Positions 34,094 through 47,292 of a stretch of 64,000 bases of DNA are shown piece by piece. Location: contig CP136891.1 in the NCBI GenBank assembly GCA_034359265.1, forward strand, positions 80,990,001 to 81,054,000, given 5' to 3'. The position numbers and the translations under genes were made by a program. Source of the DNA: Canna indica. Lineage: Eukaryota > Streptophyta > Magnoliopsida > Zingiberales > Cannaceae. The notes beneath the pieces are model-generated. The model worked only from the letters and a program-made list of their open reading frames with translations, was not told the DNA's origin and did not search any database. How positions within the stretch are numbered: position 1 is the first letter of the stretch; every line of letters begins with the position of its first letter.

Positions 34094-36677
34094 TGTAGTA
34101 CACGCGAAAATTAGAAATAAAATTTTAATTTATTTATTTTGACTTCAGCGGGAAAGCCGAGATGCGTGACGTATAGAGGCCGAGAAATAATCGGAGGGCA
34201 TAATTGATGCTAAAATTTTTATGTTCAATTGGGTTTTCTCTTTGATTTGATGTGTGAAAATATGCATTATTGTGAAATTAGAAACCCTAAACTTAGGGTT
34301 GCTTTCCTCCTTGAGGTTGTGGTGGTAAATTGAATTGTTGGTAGAATTGATTTATATTAGAAAATTTAAAGAGCTAATCTGGTTCTTGGATGATGGTGAA
34401 GGTAGCTTATGTGGCAGCCCTAAAAGATACCTAGGGTTGGCCGAACCTCATATTTAGGCAACCCTAACAATTAAGGTAATACTTCATGAGATGTATATTG
34501 AATAGATGATAGTTACTTTTAATTAAGTGCTATGCATTTTATTGTTGTACTATTATGAATTGAAGTGGTTGTATACTTGAGCCCTTAGTCTATGGTTGAT
34601 TAGGGCAGTCCTAGAGATTTGGGGCTGGCGATTTGACAAGATATGTTTGCTGAAATTTTTCTTTATGAATTATTTCTAATCAATGTTTATGTGTAATTGT
34701 CATTAATCGAATGAGTAATAGGTTCCTTATGGATAAGGGCCGATGTAGGGCACTTTAGGGTAGTACCTAAAGTCGTAGGGTAACAGTGGTTGGTGATAGG
34801 GAAATGACCTCAGTAAATCACGATTTTGACATATATTCATGTGCGATGGTAAGCATGACTTGGTAATGATATAAAACTCTATTAGGGGTACTCGGCTAGA
34901 GGCACTACTCTAAGAGTTTAAGGGCCGAATGCTCCTAAAGATGAAGGTTCTATTTACAGTTTAAGATGAACCTAGACTTTGATGTAAGGAAAGAAGATAG
35001 AACTCGAAAATTGTAGTATGTCTCAACCGTAGGATTTAGAGGACTATTTTGGGGATGTGTAGAGGGCATTTAGTATTGCCAATATGTCATGTGTTTCACT
35101 CCATTTTATATGGCTGTTATAATTGATTATGGAGCTCATGTTATGCTAATGTCTTGCTATGAAAAGTATGCTAATATTTATAATTTTTTTATTCCTGTTA
35201 TGGCCGTAAATTATGCATGTTAAGGTTGGTTTAATATTAGATAAATCAGTGCCTTATGTATTACTATTTTGGTGGCCATAGGGAGATAGTTTACAAGAAT
35301 AGAGAACGGCACAGAATTATATTTTCTTGCATAATTGACACTTAGTTCGGAGGCTGAGAAGTTATCTGATTAGTACAAACTCTTGGGGTTAGTTTGTAGG
35401 ATACTAGGACAACTCCGACACCAACATTCAGCAAATTCTGAGTTGAGGAGACTGAGTTTATAAAATTAGTTTGAGGGCTACTTAAAATTGCCTAATTTTG
35501 CACATAGCAGAATTTGGGATAAGTTGAAAGTTTGACGCGATGTTCGGAGGATGAATACTTGTCCAATGACAGCGAAACTTTGGGAAGTTATAGTGGGGTG
35601 TATGAACAACCATATGAATCTGGTTTGGAGGAAAAAGAGTAAGAGCTGACTTAGTTACGAAATTCCTAAGACAACAACTTAAAATTGGAAACATCTGCTT
35701 GTAGTTGCAGAAATTTCGGGATGGTGAGTTCGTCGCAATGTTTCATGATCGAGCAGTTGTTCAATTGATCTGAAACCTTGTTGATATGTGACATGATTTA
35801 TATACTTGTTTATCCATGAATTATCATTGTCATTTGACATCGAAACAGAATTTAAATGAGGACGACAAAATCGAATATAACAACAAATGTATAATGCAGA
35901 ATTTTGGCTAAGTGCTGGACGTTGCCTTGAGCATACTCGAGGGATGAATTATTTGATGTTTATGTTTTGCCATTATGATATACTTGCCATTTACTGCTGT
36001 TATGAGTATACACGCTGGAATTACTTGGTATAGACTGAAATATAATTTGGGTGATAAAACATAAAGTCGAGATGTTGGCCCCAAGAGAGGGTCGAGTTGG
36101 GACGCGTACCCGGGTTGCGGCAAAAATGTTAAAATCACCCTAGTGATTGTTTTGGGCCATCATGGGCCGAGTGTATGGTTTTGGGCCATCGCGGGCCGAG
36201 TGATTATTTTGGGCCATTATGGGCCGGATGACTGGTGTGTGAGTTTGAGTTTTGTGAATGGATATTTTACTTTACATGCCCCACATTTATAATTTATGTT
36301 TGATTATATTTGTGCTTGGCGAGGGCTTGGTTCAAGCCTCTCTGAGTTCATTAGGAACTCACCACTTTATTATGATTTTTTTGCAAATTCTGACTATTTG
36401 TGATATTGTGGTACCCATGTAGCGCCGGTTGGGGTTGCAAGCTCAAGCAGCGAATCTCGTGACGTGTCGGGTCGTAGTCGAGTATAGAGAGTCTTATTTG
36501 CATACTGTTGTGACTTCATTATTGTCATTTGTTTATAAATATACTTAGCATTCTAGTGTGTTATATTGATATGCATTGCGTTTCTTTTATTTTCTTATTG
36601 GTATGCATGTGTTGGTAGGCTTCGGAGTACGGATGTGTACTCTGGCCGGTCACGTGACCCTAGATTGGGATGTGACA
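34094..36677 (+). mobile_element. Probable solo LTR, about 2.6 kb
   Basis: The segment has normal GC between two AT-rich blocks. It starts TGTAGTACACGCG and ends GGGATGTGACA, the TG...CA borders of retrotransposon LTRs. It is flanked by atata on both sides (34089-34093 and 36678-36682), a possible 5-bp target duplication, although the AT-rich setting makes chance plausible. Near 36150-36232 the word 'ttttgggccat' followed by 'gggccg' occurs three times, spaced about 33 bases apart. No gag or pol frame is present. Inferred from borders and composition only. Confidence 0.5.
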
Positions 36678-36682
36678 ATATA

Positions 36683-39600
36683 ATATATCTTAAAATTTTA
36701 TATAATATATATTAATTTATGAATTAATTCAATTTGAGATTTTAAATTTTTGTTGAAAAATGTAGGCTTTAAAAAAATCATGTAAAAACTAAGAAGTATA
36801 ATAAATTTAAGAAAAAATAAATATTTAACAAATAATAATATCAAAATTGGATTCGAAGTTCTGAATTTTTTTAAATTTTTTTTTAACAAAGATAAAAAGT
36901 CACAATAGATTATCATACTTGAATCGGAGTTTTGGATTTTTCTTGGCAATAGGTAAAATAAAAAATCAAATTTCAAAAATCAAATTAAATTTAAGATTAT
37001 TCGAAATATTGATTTTTTTTTATATAGTAATTTGATTGAATAAAAATATGTATAAATTAATTAAATTATAAAAATTCAAATTTGTTAGGTAATACATAAA
37101 CTATAATAATATTTTTAACTATTTATTTAAAATGAGATAATTTAATACCATCAAAATTAAAAATAAAATAAAATTTGAAATCATAATTTGATATTAAAAA
37201 AATAAGAATTAAAAATATATTTAAAAAAGTAAAATAATTTTTTTTAAAAAACTAAACAAAAATGTCCTCCTTTATTTAAAGCAAAAAAAAAAGCAGAATA
37301 AAATTATATAAAATGAAAAAAAGTAAAATATTTTGAATAACAAAAACAAACAAAACAATTAAACATTTTTTTAAAAAAAAGAAGAAAGGGCAGCAGCTCA
37401 CCCTTTATTTGCCCTAAATTAAAATTGCACCTCCCCACTTACATGTGCATGTTTGCACGCCTCTTCCTCCACGTGGGTGCACTGTAACCAAATGCAAATT
37501 GCAAAGAAAAAAAACATAAAAAGAAAGATGTCGTGGAGAGAGCTGAGAGCTCATCCGTACCGATCACAACCTCCACTTCCAAAAAGACTAGTAGGTATAT
37601 ATATTAGTCTCTTCGCGGGCCAAATAGCTCAATTTGATATATTAGTTCATGATATTATTTAATAAAAAATATTAAAATAAGTAATCATTTATTTATTTTT
37701 CCCCATAAAGAAAACTTTGTGACTTAATCTTATTTAAAATCAACTAACATGGCAGTTGCCACGCAATAAATTAGCTAGACTCGGTAATATTTCAAATTGG
37801 AGTAGGCCGGGCAAATTTTAAGGCCTATCACAACTTGTGTATAAACTATATTCTAGTTTGTGCAGAAAAATAATTGAGAACTTGTACAGCCATCTTTCTC
37901 TTACATTCATTTTCTTTTGAAAACTAAAAAAAAAAGTTGATTTGTGTTTATGTCACACTAATTTTAATTCTAAAAATTTACAAAATATACCATATAGTTC
38001 ATTTACATTAATGGACCATTAGCATAAACTTCAATCAACATTATTACATTTATAAAATGTACAAGAAAACGATCTGTTTTAAATTGTCGTGATCATTTGA
38101 TTAGAGATTTCCATGGAAAGATCAAAGTCTAATAGAGATTTCCATGGACATTGGACCATATGTAATTCTAAAAAGACTAAAAAGGAAAAAATATCTAAAA
38201 ACCCCAACATTTTCTGATGACTTTGTATGTATCAAGCAGAATTACGGCACCAGTTTCACAAAGTAATTCCTCAACTCCTGTAATGGAATGGCATTTCTAC
38301 TCTTTCCCTGAACTCCTGACAAGTACCAACCCGCAATTGTCTTCAAGCATCAACAGTCATTTTGAAAATTATTGCAGGATTCCTAACCATCAAAACAGGC
38401 ATCAGATGCAAGTTCGTTTGCAGCAAGGTACAGAGTTGACACAACCTCTTAATCAAATTGGGAACATTTTTTTTGATTGCTTCTGTTTATGAGAATGTAG
38501 CAGAAGTAGCATTCTTTACAGAACCAACTAGAAGCCGAAAAAAATATTGCATGTTTAGATCATTTGTATAATGATATGAATAAAACACTTAAGGAGAACA
38601 TTTCTTTGATTCCAGGTGCATAGTTCTGAATTGGAATATTTCTTCTTGTTGTGGAATAAAGTTGTCCATGTCCATTGGCATTCTAAATTGGCCTGGGAGA
38701 AATTGTGCCACTATATGCTGCATTAGAAACCACGGAATTAATTTCAGCAGTCAGCCATAGTAGAAAAATAAAAGAATATCTATTCGCAAAAAAATAAAAT
38801 CATGGCAAGATGAAACACCAATCTGGCAGCTGTATAATCCACTACGCAACATTAGGCATTAGATAAACCAGCTTGCTACTCAAAGCAGCTATCAGCTTGC
38901 AAATCAATCAAAATCAATATCTACAAAGAGAAAAATCATGAGGAAGTGTTGGTCATTATCCAGTACGAGAAACTTCAGATTTTATCTCATCAATCCTAGG
39001 GGGAAATATTTGGAGAAGGTAGATATCTTTTTATCATTCTGTATTTCACCACTTTCCAAAGAATAACATTTCCATTTTGGTTAACTATTTGTCATTGGAA
39101 GTATTGCGAGACTTTCTGATAGAGGTAGAAACTTATATCAGCAATGCATTCACAACCTGATGAAGAAAAAGAATGCACCAACAGATGCTAGGATAATGGT
39201 TCCATATATTCAATTTCCCAAAGTGAAGACTTGCTAGGCTCTGACAGTAGAATGAATCACCATCAATGTAAAATTTCACTATCTTCTTACCAAAATCAAG
39301 TTGGGGACTAGCGAGAAATTAATTGCGAAAGAGTGAGCAATGCATATTAAGTAGGTTATAATGTGGTTATCACAATTATCAGTTCTTTCAACCAAAACCT
39401 ATATGCAATCATCAAACACAAATATTATTGTAACATTAAGGACAAATCAGCCAATGCTGAGCTATATGACATAAGAAACCAAACTGTATGCAATGTCCAG
39501 ACATGGTAAAGCCAACGGATAGGCTTAAAGACCCCTCCAACCGACAAAGAAAGTTCTTTTTCAGGCTTAAAGACCCTGCCAACTGACAGAAATTTCTTGT

Positions 39601-41144
39601 TCAGGCTCAATAGTACTTCATCCAATGGCATTTAACACCACCCTTGATAAAACCTACCATGAAAAATCATAATGGTTTTCTAAATTTTGAATTTTTGATT
39701 AGAGAAAAATAAGACCAGCATAGCCATAATGTATCTGCTAGTAGATCCAATATGGCACACAATCCAACCTAACATATAATCAGTTTTTTCCAAGCATTTT
39801 ATGGAAAGTTAAGTCTCCGTGCACCAGTTGCAGGTAAGTACTACTCTTAACCTAGAATTCTTTGATCCATTGCATGCTAAGTAAGCCATGATCCACCAAG
39901 TACTGATTTCTAATACAGGAAAAATTTTGTCCACGCAACGGCACCATCACAATAAAGCATATTATAATTAGAAAACCAATTAACTATGCCTCAAAAATAA
40001 AAAGCAGGAAACAGATAAAAAGAACAAAAATAACATCCAACTTATGATTAACAAATAACAAATTGATACAAATGTATATTTGGTAGAATCCAAAATTTCA
40101 AAATCTCAACATGATCAAGCTAGCAAAAATGATTCCACCAATAAATCATATCAAATAGTCCAGATCCAGAGTCCAACAAAACCAAGGCCCAAACAATGTA
40201 AACATTCAAAATAGTAACAGCCATCTGCATGCATGTGAGCATGTCAGCTAGTTTTTCACCTATGATGCATAAAAAGTTGCATGGCATTGTGCATAAGCAC
40301 CACATTGCTGAAGTACGAAAACCTGCTATTCAATAAAATGTAAATCCTTGTTCTGAGAGTTTCTTTTGAAGAATTGCTTGGAAAAACACATTGCAACAAT
40401 TTTCCAAAAATCTGTTATTTCGAGAAACTAAAGAGAGTGAATTGAGATGAGTGCAATACAAAAAGACAATGTGCACCCACACCCCTTTGTCATCACCAAT
40501 TGAACTATGAGATTCAGTAGTGCAAATGTAATTTGGATTAGTAGAGAATACATACAAGGGAAGGCAGACAAGTGACTGGAAGGTAGAAAATATGGTAGAA
40601 AGTAGCAAACAGAAAAACCAAAAAAATTAATATAATCTTTTGATCAGAGACATGCAGAAGGTAAGATCTGATGAGTAGATGATTAGAATAATAAAAAATG
40701 CATTTGATTTAAAAGTCATCTCTCCAATAAGTCAGACAATTTATACTATGCTATTTTATGATGGTTCTACATGCATGAGTAGAAGATGATAAGCTGGCAA
40801 ATTAACAATCATATAAATGGACGATCTGATGCATTATTCAATTAGGAATGATGCTTTCTCTCCCCAAAAAAATACCACGACAAGGATCTTGATGTGTCAG
40901 CCAGTTAGCCATTATGAGAAGGGACAAACCTGTCATCCGCCTTACCTTCTCCAAAATGTTTCTCTTAAAACTGACAGATTTTATATTAAGCCTCTTACAC
41001 TAAGCTCCTCTGTATTTTGAAAACATGTTTTTTAATACAAACTAATCAGCGATCTTAGTCAGTGGCTAGGACCAAAATGGACCAAGTAATCAGTTAGACT
41101 TAGGTGAGCTCAAAGGGGTAAAGAAATGTAAATCAAGATGTGAC
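36683..41144. other. Long intergenic stretch, no gene supported
   Basis: 36683-37400 is extremely AT-rich. From 37400 composition is more normal. A CACGTG box lies near 37471 without an attached gene. A frame at 38217-38492 (91 codons) has no recognisable domain. A small direct duplication 'aggcttaaagaccc' occurs at 39522 and 39564. Part of this region could hold distal 3' untranslated sequence of the RING gene, but nothing proves it. Confidence 0.4.
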
Positions 41145-41440
41145 ACTGTTACGACCCGTTTGATGGGATAACTGATCCATCAACTTCAGAGACCAACCTA
41201 TTGGCCTAATTAAAATGCTTAAGCTGAAATTGATAGTAGCACACCCGTCAAGCCTTATAAGCCAACACCACATCTAATATACTCTCGATGTGAGACTAAC
41301 CTGGGTCTGGGTATTACAGACACCCCCATTTATGCCACATCATAAATTCATAACAAGTTATGCTAGTTAATAAGGTCTGATGGGTGTATTTTCATTACCT
41401 GGGTCATTTTGACAATTAACATAAATGCGGACCTAGTGTT
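41145..41440. repeat. Probable transposon relic
   Basis: Phrases such as 'atgcttaagc', 'gatgtgagacta' and 'ttacagacaccccc' resemble sequence around 3390 and 4150 in the hAT-like element of RSH intron 1, suggesting a shared repeat family. Borders are not clear. Confidence 0.3.
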
Positions 41441-41945
41441 ATTGTGCTATGCTTGGTGGAGTTTATGTAGGAAGTGGTGCTCAGGGAAGAGTGAAGCCAA
41501 CACTAAGCCTCACATGCTACCAACTAGATTAATCTTCTACAGGAAACAAACTATTTACAAATGAGTAGATGAAAGGCAAAACCCAACAAGTATTTGTAGA
41601 TAGACAAATCATGTATCCCCTAAAAGGTAATTTTCAAGCATTCTAGTTTAGCATCACCATGTCATAACAGGAAAATCAATGTTTGAGTCAATAATCATAA
41701 AACCAATTCAGTTATTGCACTTCGTACATAACTCATAGCCAGAAACATAGTAAAAAAATCATAGATACTGTAAAAATTTTCAGACATTATGAGTATTTCA
41801 TGTAACAATGCAACTTGACCTCATTAAAACCTGATTAAGATGAACATTATACAAACAACTAATTACAACACTCCACTCCATCTGAGCATACAAACGAGTT
41901 AATAGGGAAAAAAACAAAAGATACCTAGTAACGAGTCAAGGAGAT

Positions 41946-43760
41946 CTAGTTCAGCCTTCTCTTGCATGGAAGAGTGCCATCAACATCACAAGAACCAGGC
42001 ATGCTGCTACTACCTCTCCTTCTATTGGGCAGAGAAGATCCTGCACTGTTTGTTTCTGCAAGGGTATCAGAAGCAATATCTCCCTGTATGACAGCCATGG
42101 TGCTAGAAGCAGAGGCTTGATCAGAAGCCAGAGCTGATTCAACACGAGGTGCAGTTGTTGGTGGTTCTAGGTTGGGAGCATCAGATAAAGTAGATGCATT
42201 GTATCTACTACTACCATTTGCAAATCGTCCAACAACGTTCCCAAGCTCCACACTTATTGCGGCTAATCTATCTGTGCCAAGATCATACATGGAAATCTGT
42301 TGCAAGAGATTTACTCCGTCTCTGAATACAGAATTTGAATTGCTTCTAATAGGGGTTGACACATTGTTCACAGGCAATACATGCTCAACAGTAATAGATG
42401 ATGCACTTCCAGGATTAACCTCCCTTTGCACCCTTCTTGCTCTCAGCCTACTTAAAGCTCTGCGGTGAACATTATCAAATATCTCTTGCAGGCTAGGATC
42501 TGCATCTGGAACATCTCTATGTTCCCTGCGCATGTGTTGATCTAAAAGGCGTCTCCATGATGCTACAAGTTCCTCATCCAATCTCCTTGAAACTGGGCGG
42601 AACTGTTGCCTAAAGCTTTCAAATCTATTTCCACGTGGTCTTGGCGGTATTTTATGGCCTGACTCACCTTCATCCTCATTATTCTGTTGAGCACCAGGTT
42701 GCCCACTTCCTCTACCATAAATAGGTGTAATATTTGATTCAGTTACCTCTCCTTTGCACACAGGGCATTCTTTATGATCAGAATGAAGATGCAGCCACTG
42801 ATACAAGCACGGCCAGCAAAATAAATGACCACATGAGGTAACGACAGGTTCTGCAGCCATATCAAAACAAATATTACACTCAAAGTTGGCAGCACTTCTT
42901 CCTTTCTCTTGCTTCTCTTGTGAAGTTTGGGCGGAATTATCTTCAGCAACCACTTTATGCTTCCCGCTGCATTCTGAAGGTTTTGGGGAGCACAGTGTGT
43001 CATGGCCAGACAGCTCAGAATTAGGCACTGGTAATGAACCAAAACTGAACCTGTCACCACCATGCATAAGTGAAGACCTAAACCGTCTGTTGGGCCATCG
43101 ATGGCCAGCATCTATCAGCCTTCGGGTGTGTGATTCAGGGGAGGGAATGGGCTCAGGCCTTGAAGAGGGTCCATCTTCCTGACACATTAATTCAGTTGTT
43201 TGCAAGGGAAATGATGGATAAAAGCTAAAGGCGGCTCCTTCTTGGTCCTGCCCATTTGGTGATGTAGAAACATAAGGTGGTGTGTACGATATTGGTTCAT
43301 CAGCAAGAATAGGCGGAGAAGCTGGATCATACAGCATATGAGTGTCATCATCCTGGACTGCAGTTTCATCAGATTCTTGGACAGGTGGCAGGGGTTGGAC
43401 ACTAGAAGGAGAATACGAAGCATCTAGTGCTTCAGACTCTTGAGCACTTGCTGGAATGGGAGACAAGGATTGACTATAACGTGCATAAGAAGGAAAATCT
43501 GGGGTGTACTCCGGAGGGTCGATCCCACGGGAAGGTAGAACAGAAGGCAAGTCTGGAGTGTACTCCGCATGTGAAGGAGAGTACGGAGGGTGAGAATCCG
43601 ATGGTTCCACAGCACCTGACATGGGAACTAGGGCACGGCTGTTCTCGACGGTGGTGGAAGAAGATGACAAGGGCAATGAGCAGAAAGCAAGGTCAGAACC
43701 AAGATTACCACTTTGATGAGTAGGGTATCGAGGCACACCCAAGTAAAGATTCAGGTCCAT
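41946..43760 (-). CDS. RING-type E3 ubiquitin ligase, RMA/RNF5-like RING, 604 residues
   Basis: A single uninterrupted frame runs from ATG 43760 to TAG at 41946. The C3HC4 RING lies at about residues 293-340: CNICFDMAAEPVVTSCGHLF, then CWPCLYQWLHL and CPVCKGEV. This spacing and the CGHLFCWPCLYQW wording are typical of the RMA/RNF5/RNF185 group, which transfer ubiquitin, several of them at the ER. This protein is much longer than RMA proteins and shows no C-terminal membrane segment. Residues 50-200 are Pro/Ser-rich with repeated EYTPD and PPY-type motifs, probably disordered. It starts MDLNLYLGVP, where LNLYL fits the LxLxL form of the EAR repression motif (inference). The substrate is unknown. 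Confidence 0.92.
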   Translation of the reverse strand: MDLNLYLGVPRYPTHQSGNLGSDLAFCSLPLSSSSTTVENSRALVPMSGAVEPSDSHPPYSPSHAEYTPDLPSVLPSRGIDPPEYTPDFPSYARYSQSLSPIPASAQESEALDASYSPSSVQPLPPVQESDETAVQDDDTHMLYDPASPPILADEPISYTPPYVSTSPNGQDQEGAAFSFYPSFPLQTTELMCQEDGPSSRPEPIPSPESHTRRLIDAGHRWPNRRFRSSLMHGGDRFSFGSLPVPNSELSGHDTLCSPKPSECSGKHKVVAEDNSAQTSQEKQEKGRSAANFECNICFDMAAEPVVTSCGHLFCWPCLYQWLHLHSDHKECPVCKGEVTESNITPIYGRGSGQPGAQQNNEDEGESGHKIPPRPRGNRFESFRQQFRPVSRRLDEELVASWRRLLDQHMRREHRDVPDADPSLQEIFDNVHRRALSRLRARRVQREVNPGSASSITVEHVLPVNNVSTPIRSNSNSVFRDGVNLLQQISMYDLGTDRLAAISVELGNVVGRFANGSSRYNASTLSDAPNLEPPTTAPRVESALASDQASASSTMAVIQGDIASDTLAETNSAGSSLPNRRRGSSSMPGSCDVDGTLPCKRRLN

Positions 43761-44270
43761 CCCCCGCTACTCCTCTCATTTCCCCAATTCAGCCGCGCCA
43801 AGACGATCAAAACACCTATTCTTCCCCAAATCCTAGCAGAAAAATCCCATCTTTGGCACAGTACTATAAAAACATCGCCAAGAGAAGAACGGAACAGAAA
43901 CCCTAGTTGAATCGCAAAAATAAGAGCGAGGATACAACTTTATTCACTTTTGACCGGGGCGGATCGCCATTGCCGCACAATATCGCGCAAAGGAGGAACC
44001 AGGGCAAGGGTTTTCCCTACCGCTGCAAAGAAAGTGATGATCGGATTCGAGAGGCAGCAAGAAATCGTTGAATCGCGATAAATTTCGAGGAGAAACAGCG
44101 TCAGGGGAGCCAAGAGCATCGTGGGAGGCGAAGCAGATCGATTTAGAGGGCGTTACAACGAATTGAGGGGCGGAAAGACGACCTCATCGATGGATATTAC
44201 GCTGCCCTTCCTTCGCAACCACGACCACCAAGATCGAGACCCAGAGAGAGAGAAGGAGAGTTGTGGGAAT
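43761..44270 (-). promoter_or_regulatory. 5' leader and promoter region of the RING gene
   Basis: Moderately GC-rich DNA upstream of ATG 43760. On the minus strand, a pyrimidine tract ending TTTCTTTGCAG near 44021 resembles a splice acceptor, suggesting an intron in the 5' leader. The matching donor was not fixed. No clear TATA box. Confidence 0.35.
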
Positions 44271-44561
44271 CAGATAGCTGTCCGCATCATCAGCTGATTA
44301 TGGCTCAAATACTGTTGCATTTCTATTTATTTAGATATTTTGGCATAATTAGGGTTAAAACCTCAACAAACATTAATTCGATCTCTTTCTTACTCATGAT
44401 TACAACAAATTTAGATAGGAGAAAGAAATATAAATACGATGAAGCATTATGTTTAATTAATATATTCCTATTATTCCTCTGGGTTATTATTTACAATCAA
44501 CGAAATATATTAAAATGATTCGTAACATTTGTCAACGGGTATTATTTTATTTTTACAATTC

Positions 44562-45104
44562 ATTTTAGCTCAATAATACCACTCACGTTCCAAAAAAATG
44601 ATACTAAAATATTCTTACCGTCAATATACACTTAATGATGCTTATGTGGCACATGAGTGAGCGCATCGATGTCTTCCATGCGAAGCAGCTCCAATCACGT
44701 CAGATTGTATATGTCACATCATTTGGGATCCATCCATCCACTAACTCACTCTTCCACATAGTGGATGATGGATTCCATTTGGCGTGGCTCTGACATTGAA
44801 CATGATAGGGTAAAAATTTCTCCACATGAACGACACCTAAGCGCTCATTCGTGTGCCACATAAGCTCTAGTCGCATCAGATTTCATGTGTCACGTCATTT
44901 TTTATCTATCATCCACTAATTCTCTCTTCCACATAATGGATGGTGAGTCTCAGTTGGCATGGTTCTAGCATGTCAGAAGCTTCTCCACATGGACGACACC
45001 TAAACGCTCACTCATCTGCCACATAAGTGTCGTTAAGTGTATATTGACACTAATATCATTTTAGTACTCTTTTCTGAAACATTATGATCAATTTTGAGTT
45101 AAAA
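44562..45104. mobile_element. Inverted-repeat transposon with internal direct repeats
   Basis: Ends of about 70 bases, catttta-gctcaa at left and the complement of ttgagttaaaat at right, are inverted repeats that include 'tcaatatacacttaa'. Inside, a module of about 190 bp containing 'gccacataag', 'atgtcac' and 'ctcttccacata' recurs near 44650 and 44840, with a partial copy near 45020. No coding frame. A non-autonomous DNA transposon; superfamily unclear. Confidence 0.65.
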
Positions 45105-45498
45105 TTAAATATAAAGGCAAAATAGCACCGTTAACAAACGTCATAAATATTTTAGTACATTTTTCCAAAGTGTGAAATTCATATGCGGGGTTAAGTAGAA
45201 TTTCTTCTTTTGTTTGATTTCATTTTTTAACAAAATATAGTAGATCGTATATCCACCTCTTTTGGTAAATTGTGTTTTGTACTTTATACGTGTTTGTTGC
45301 AGGATGAAGTAAAAAAGATTACTTACTTATATAGTTGAACTGATAAAATATATAATTTTTTATATAAAATATATATATATAATATTAATTATATAATATT
45401 AATTTATATGAACAATTATATTATAACTTTAAATGCATACGTAAGAAATATTATTTTCAGATAAAATTTAGTTTATCATATATTTTAAATTATATATG

Positions 45499-45500
<2 letters not shown>

Positions 45501-45529
<29 letters not shown>
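45501..45529. repeat. (TA)n microsatellite
   Basis: About 14 uninterrupted TA units. Confidence 0.9.
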
Positions 45530-45533
<4 letters not shown>

Positions 45534-45706
45534 AAGTAAAAATATTAATCTACAAATGAAAAATATATTAATTGTTTTAACGTGTATTTTAAGTACCAAT
45601 GTCAACTATATATATTGTTTGTTTAGTTGTTGTTAAGTTAATTAAATAATTTTTTTAATATTTTTTTAAAATTATACGTGGAAAATTAATTAATAAAAAG
45701 TTGATG

Positions 45707-46050
45707 ATGAATCCTAAGTGGCGTGACTTTGACATTGAACCTAATATGATAGAAACTTCTCCATATGAACGACACCTAAGCGCTCACTCGTGTGCCACAT
45801 AAGCTCCAACCGTATCAGATTCCATATGTCACGTCAGTTGTGATCCATCATCCACTAATTCTCTCTTCCACATAGTGGATGGTGTGGGTCTCAGCTGGCG
45901 TGGCTCTGACATGGTAAAATTTTTTTCACATGGATGACATCTAAGCGCTTTCTCATGTGCCACATAAGTGTCGTTAAGTGTATATTAACAGTAATATCTT
46001 TTTAGTACTCTTTTTTAGAATGCTAAAATTATTTTTGAGCTAATTCGATT
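45707..46050. mobile_element. Partial second copy of the 44.6-kb element
   Basis: This repeats the internal module ('cgctcactcgtgtgccacat', 'ctctcttccacatagtgga') and the right terminal part ('gtcgttaagtgtatatt', then 'tttttgagct') of the 44562-45104 element in the same orientation. The left terminus is missing. Confidence 0.7.
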
Positions 46051-47189
46051 ATTCATATGAAGTTATTTTTTTTACGTAAATCAAATAAGACTTTGATTGA
46101 GGAGACCAAGTTAGCTAAATATTCAAGGATGATGTTAAATGCTCAAGGGAGCAATGGATTATTTTTAGCTCATTAGAATCTCTTATTCATGTATTTTTAT
46201 ATTTAACATTTTTTATATATTTTGACATTTTCTCTAAAATTCAAATACTTCTTTTTTCATGGAAGCACCCAATCTTTTAATTTTTAGCACCAAACATGCA
46301 TTGTGACAATTTTCGTCGAATAATTTTATCAATACATTGCATTTTTGCCAAAATACTATAATAAAGTCAATGCTAAGGAAAATGGTACAGTGAAAAGGAT
46401 TGATTGCATAAACCTATCTCGTCGTATTCAAAATTATATAGAAAGCAAACTTTTTAAAAAAAATTATATTTTTTTATAAATTATTTTTTCACGTGTATCT
46501 TTTTAAAAGTACCAAAAAGTGTCTACTTGCCGAGAAATTAATTCACTTTTCACCAATAAAATATTTAATTAATATGAATACTTTCAAGAATAATCAAATA
46601 ATCAATATATTTTTTTATAAATTAATATTTTAACTAATATACGTAAGATACAATTTTTTTCATATATAATTAATGTAATATAATTTATTATATAGGAAAG
46701 CTTAACTTTTTTTAGTTAATTTGAAATAATTACATATTTTGTTAAAAATAAATTAAAATATAATAAATAAGTCAAGAATTCATGAGCTGACTAATCTCAT
46801 AATATTGACAACATAAATTATAAATTTAACATTAAATACAAATATAAGAATATAATTATCTTTTTCTTTTAACTAGAACTATATGAATTAGCTCATGCAT
46901 TTTGTAGGAAGATGCACTTGTTGAAAAATTTATATTTTCTACGAAATATAAGAAGTGTGTCAATCAAATAAGAAGTATCTATTGTCGTGTGGCGTATTTT
47001 ATCTATTTGTCCAATGATATAATACAAAAGAGGTGCAATTTTGAGATATGTTTGACACGTGGAATGAGAAATAATCATCAATAATGATAAAAGAAGATAA
47101 TATGGGCAATGAGTCGAGAGCTAATCAAAAATTAATAATATAATTTCGAGGTCAGTACCTTAAAGACCACAAAGTTTCAATTTTTTGGT
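46051..47189. other. Intergenic, nothing recognised
   Basis: AT-rich DNA with only short frames and no credible RNA or protein gene. Confidence 0.5.
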
Positions 47190-47292
47190 CATATAAATTT
47201 TCAATTTGTTGAACTTTAGTTTTATAAAATTTATTTTGGTATTTTCAATCCTATAAGTTTGCTCCGTAGTACAGATTTGGTCATATTCATGG

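Noticed and set aside
38217..38492. A 91-codon plus-strand frame rich in Ser and Gln.
   Set aside because: No domain, no credible splice partners and no codon signal that separates it from chance; not reported as a gene.
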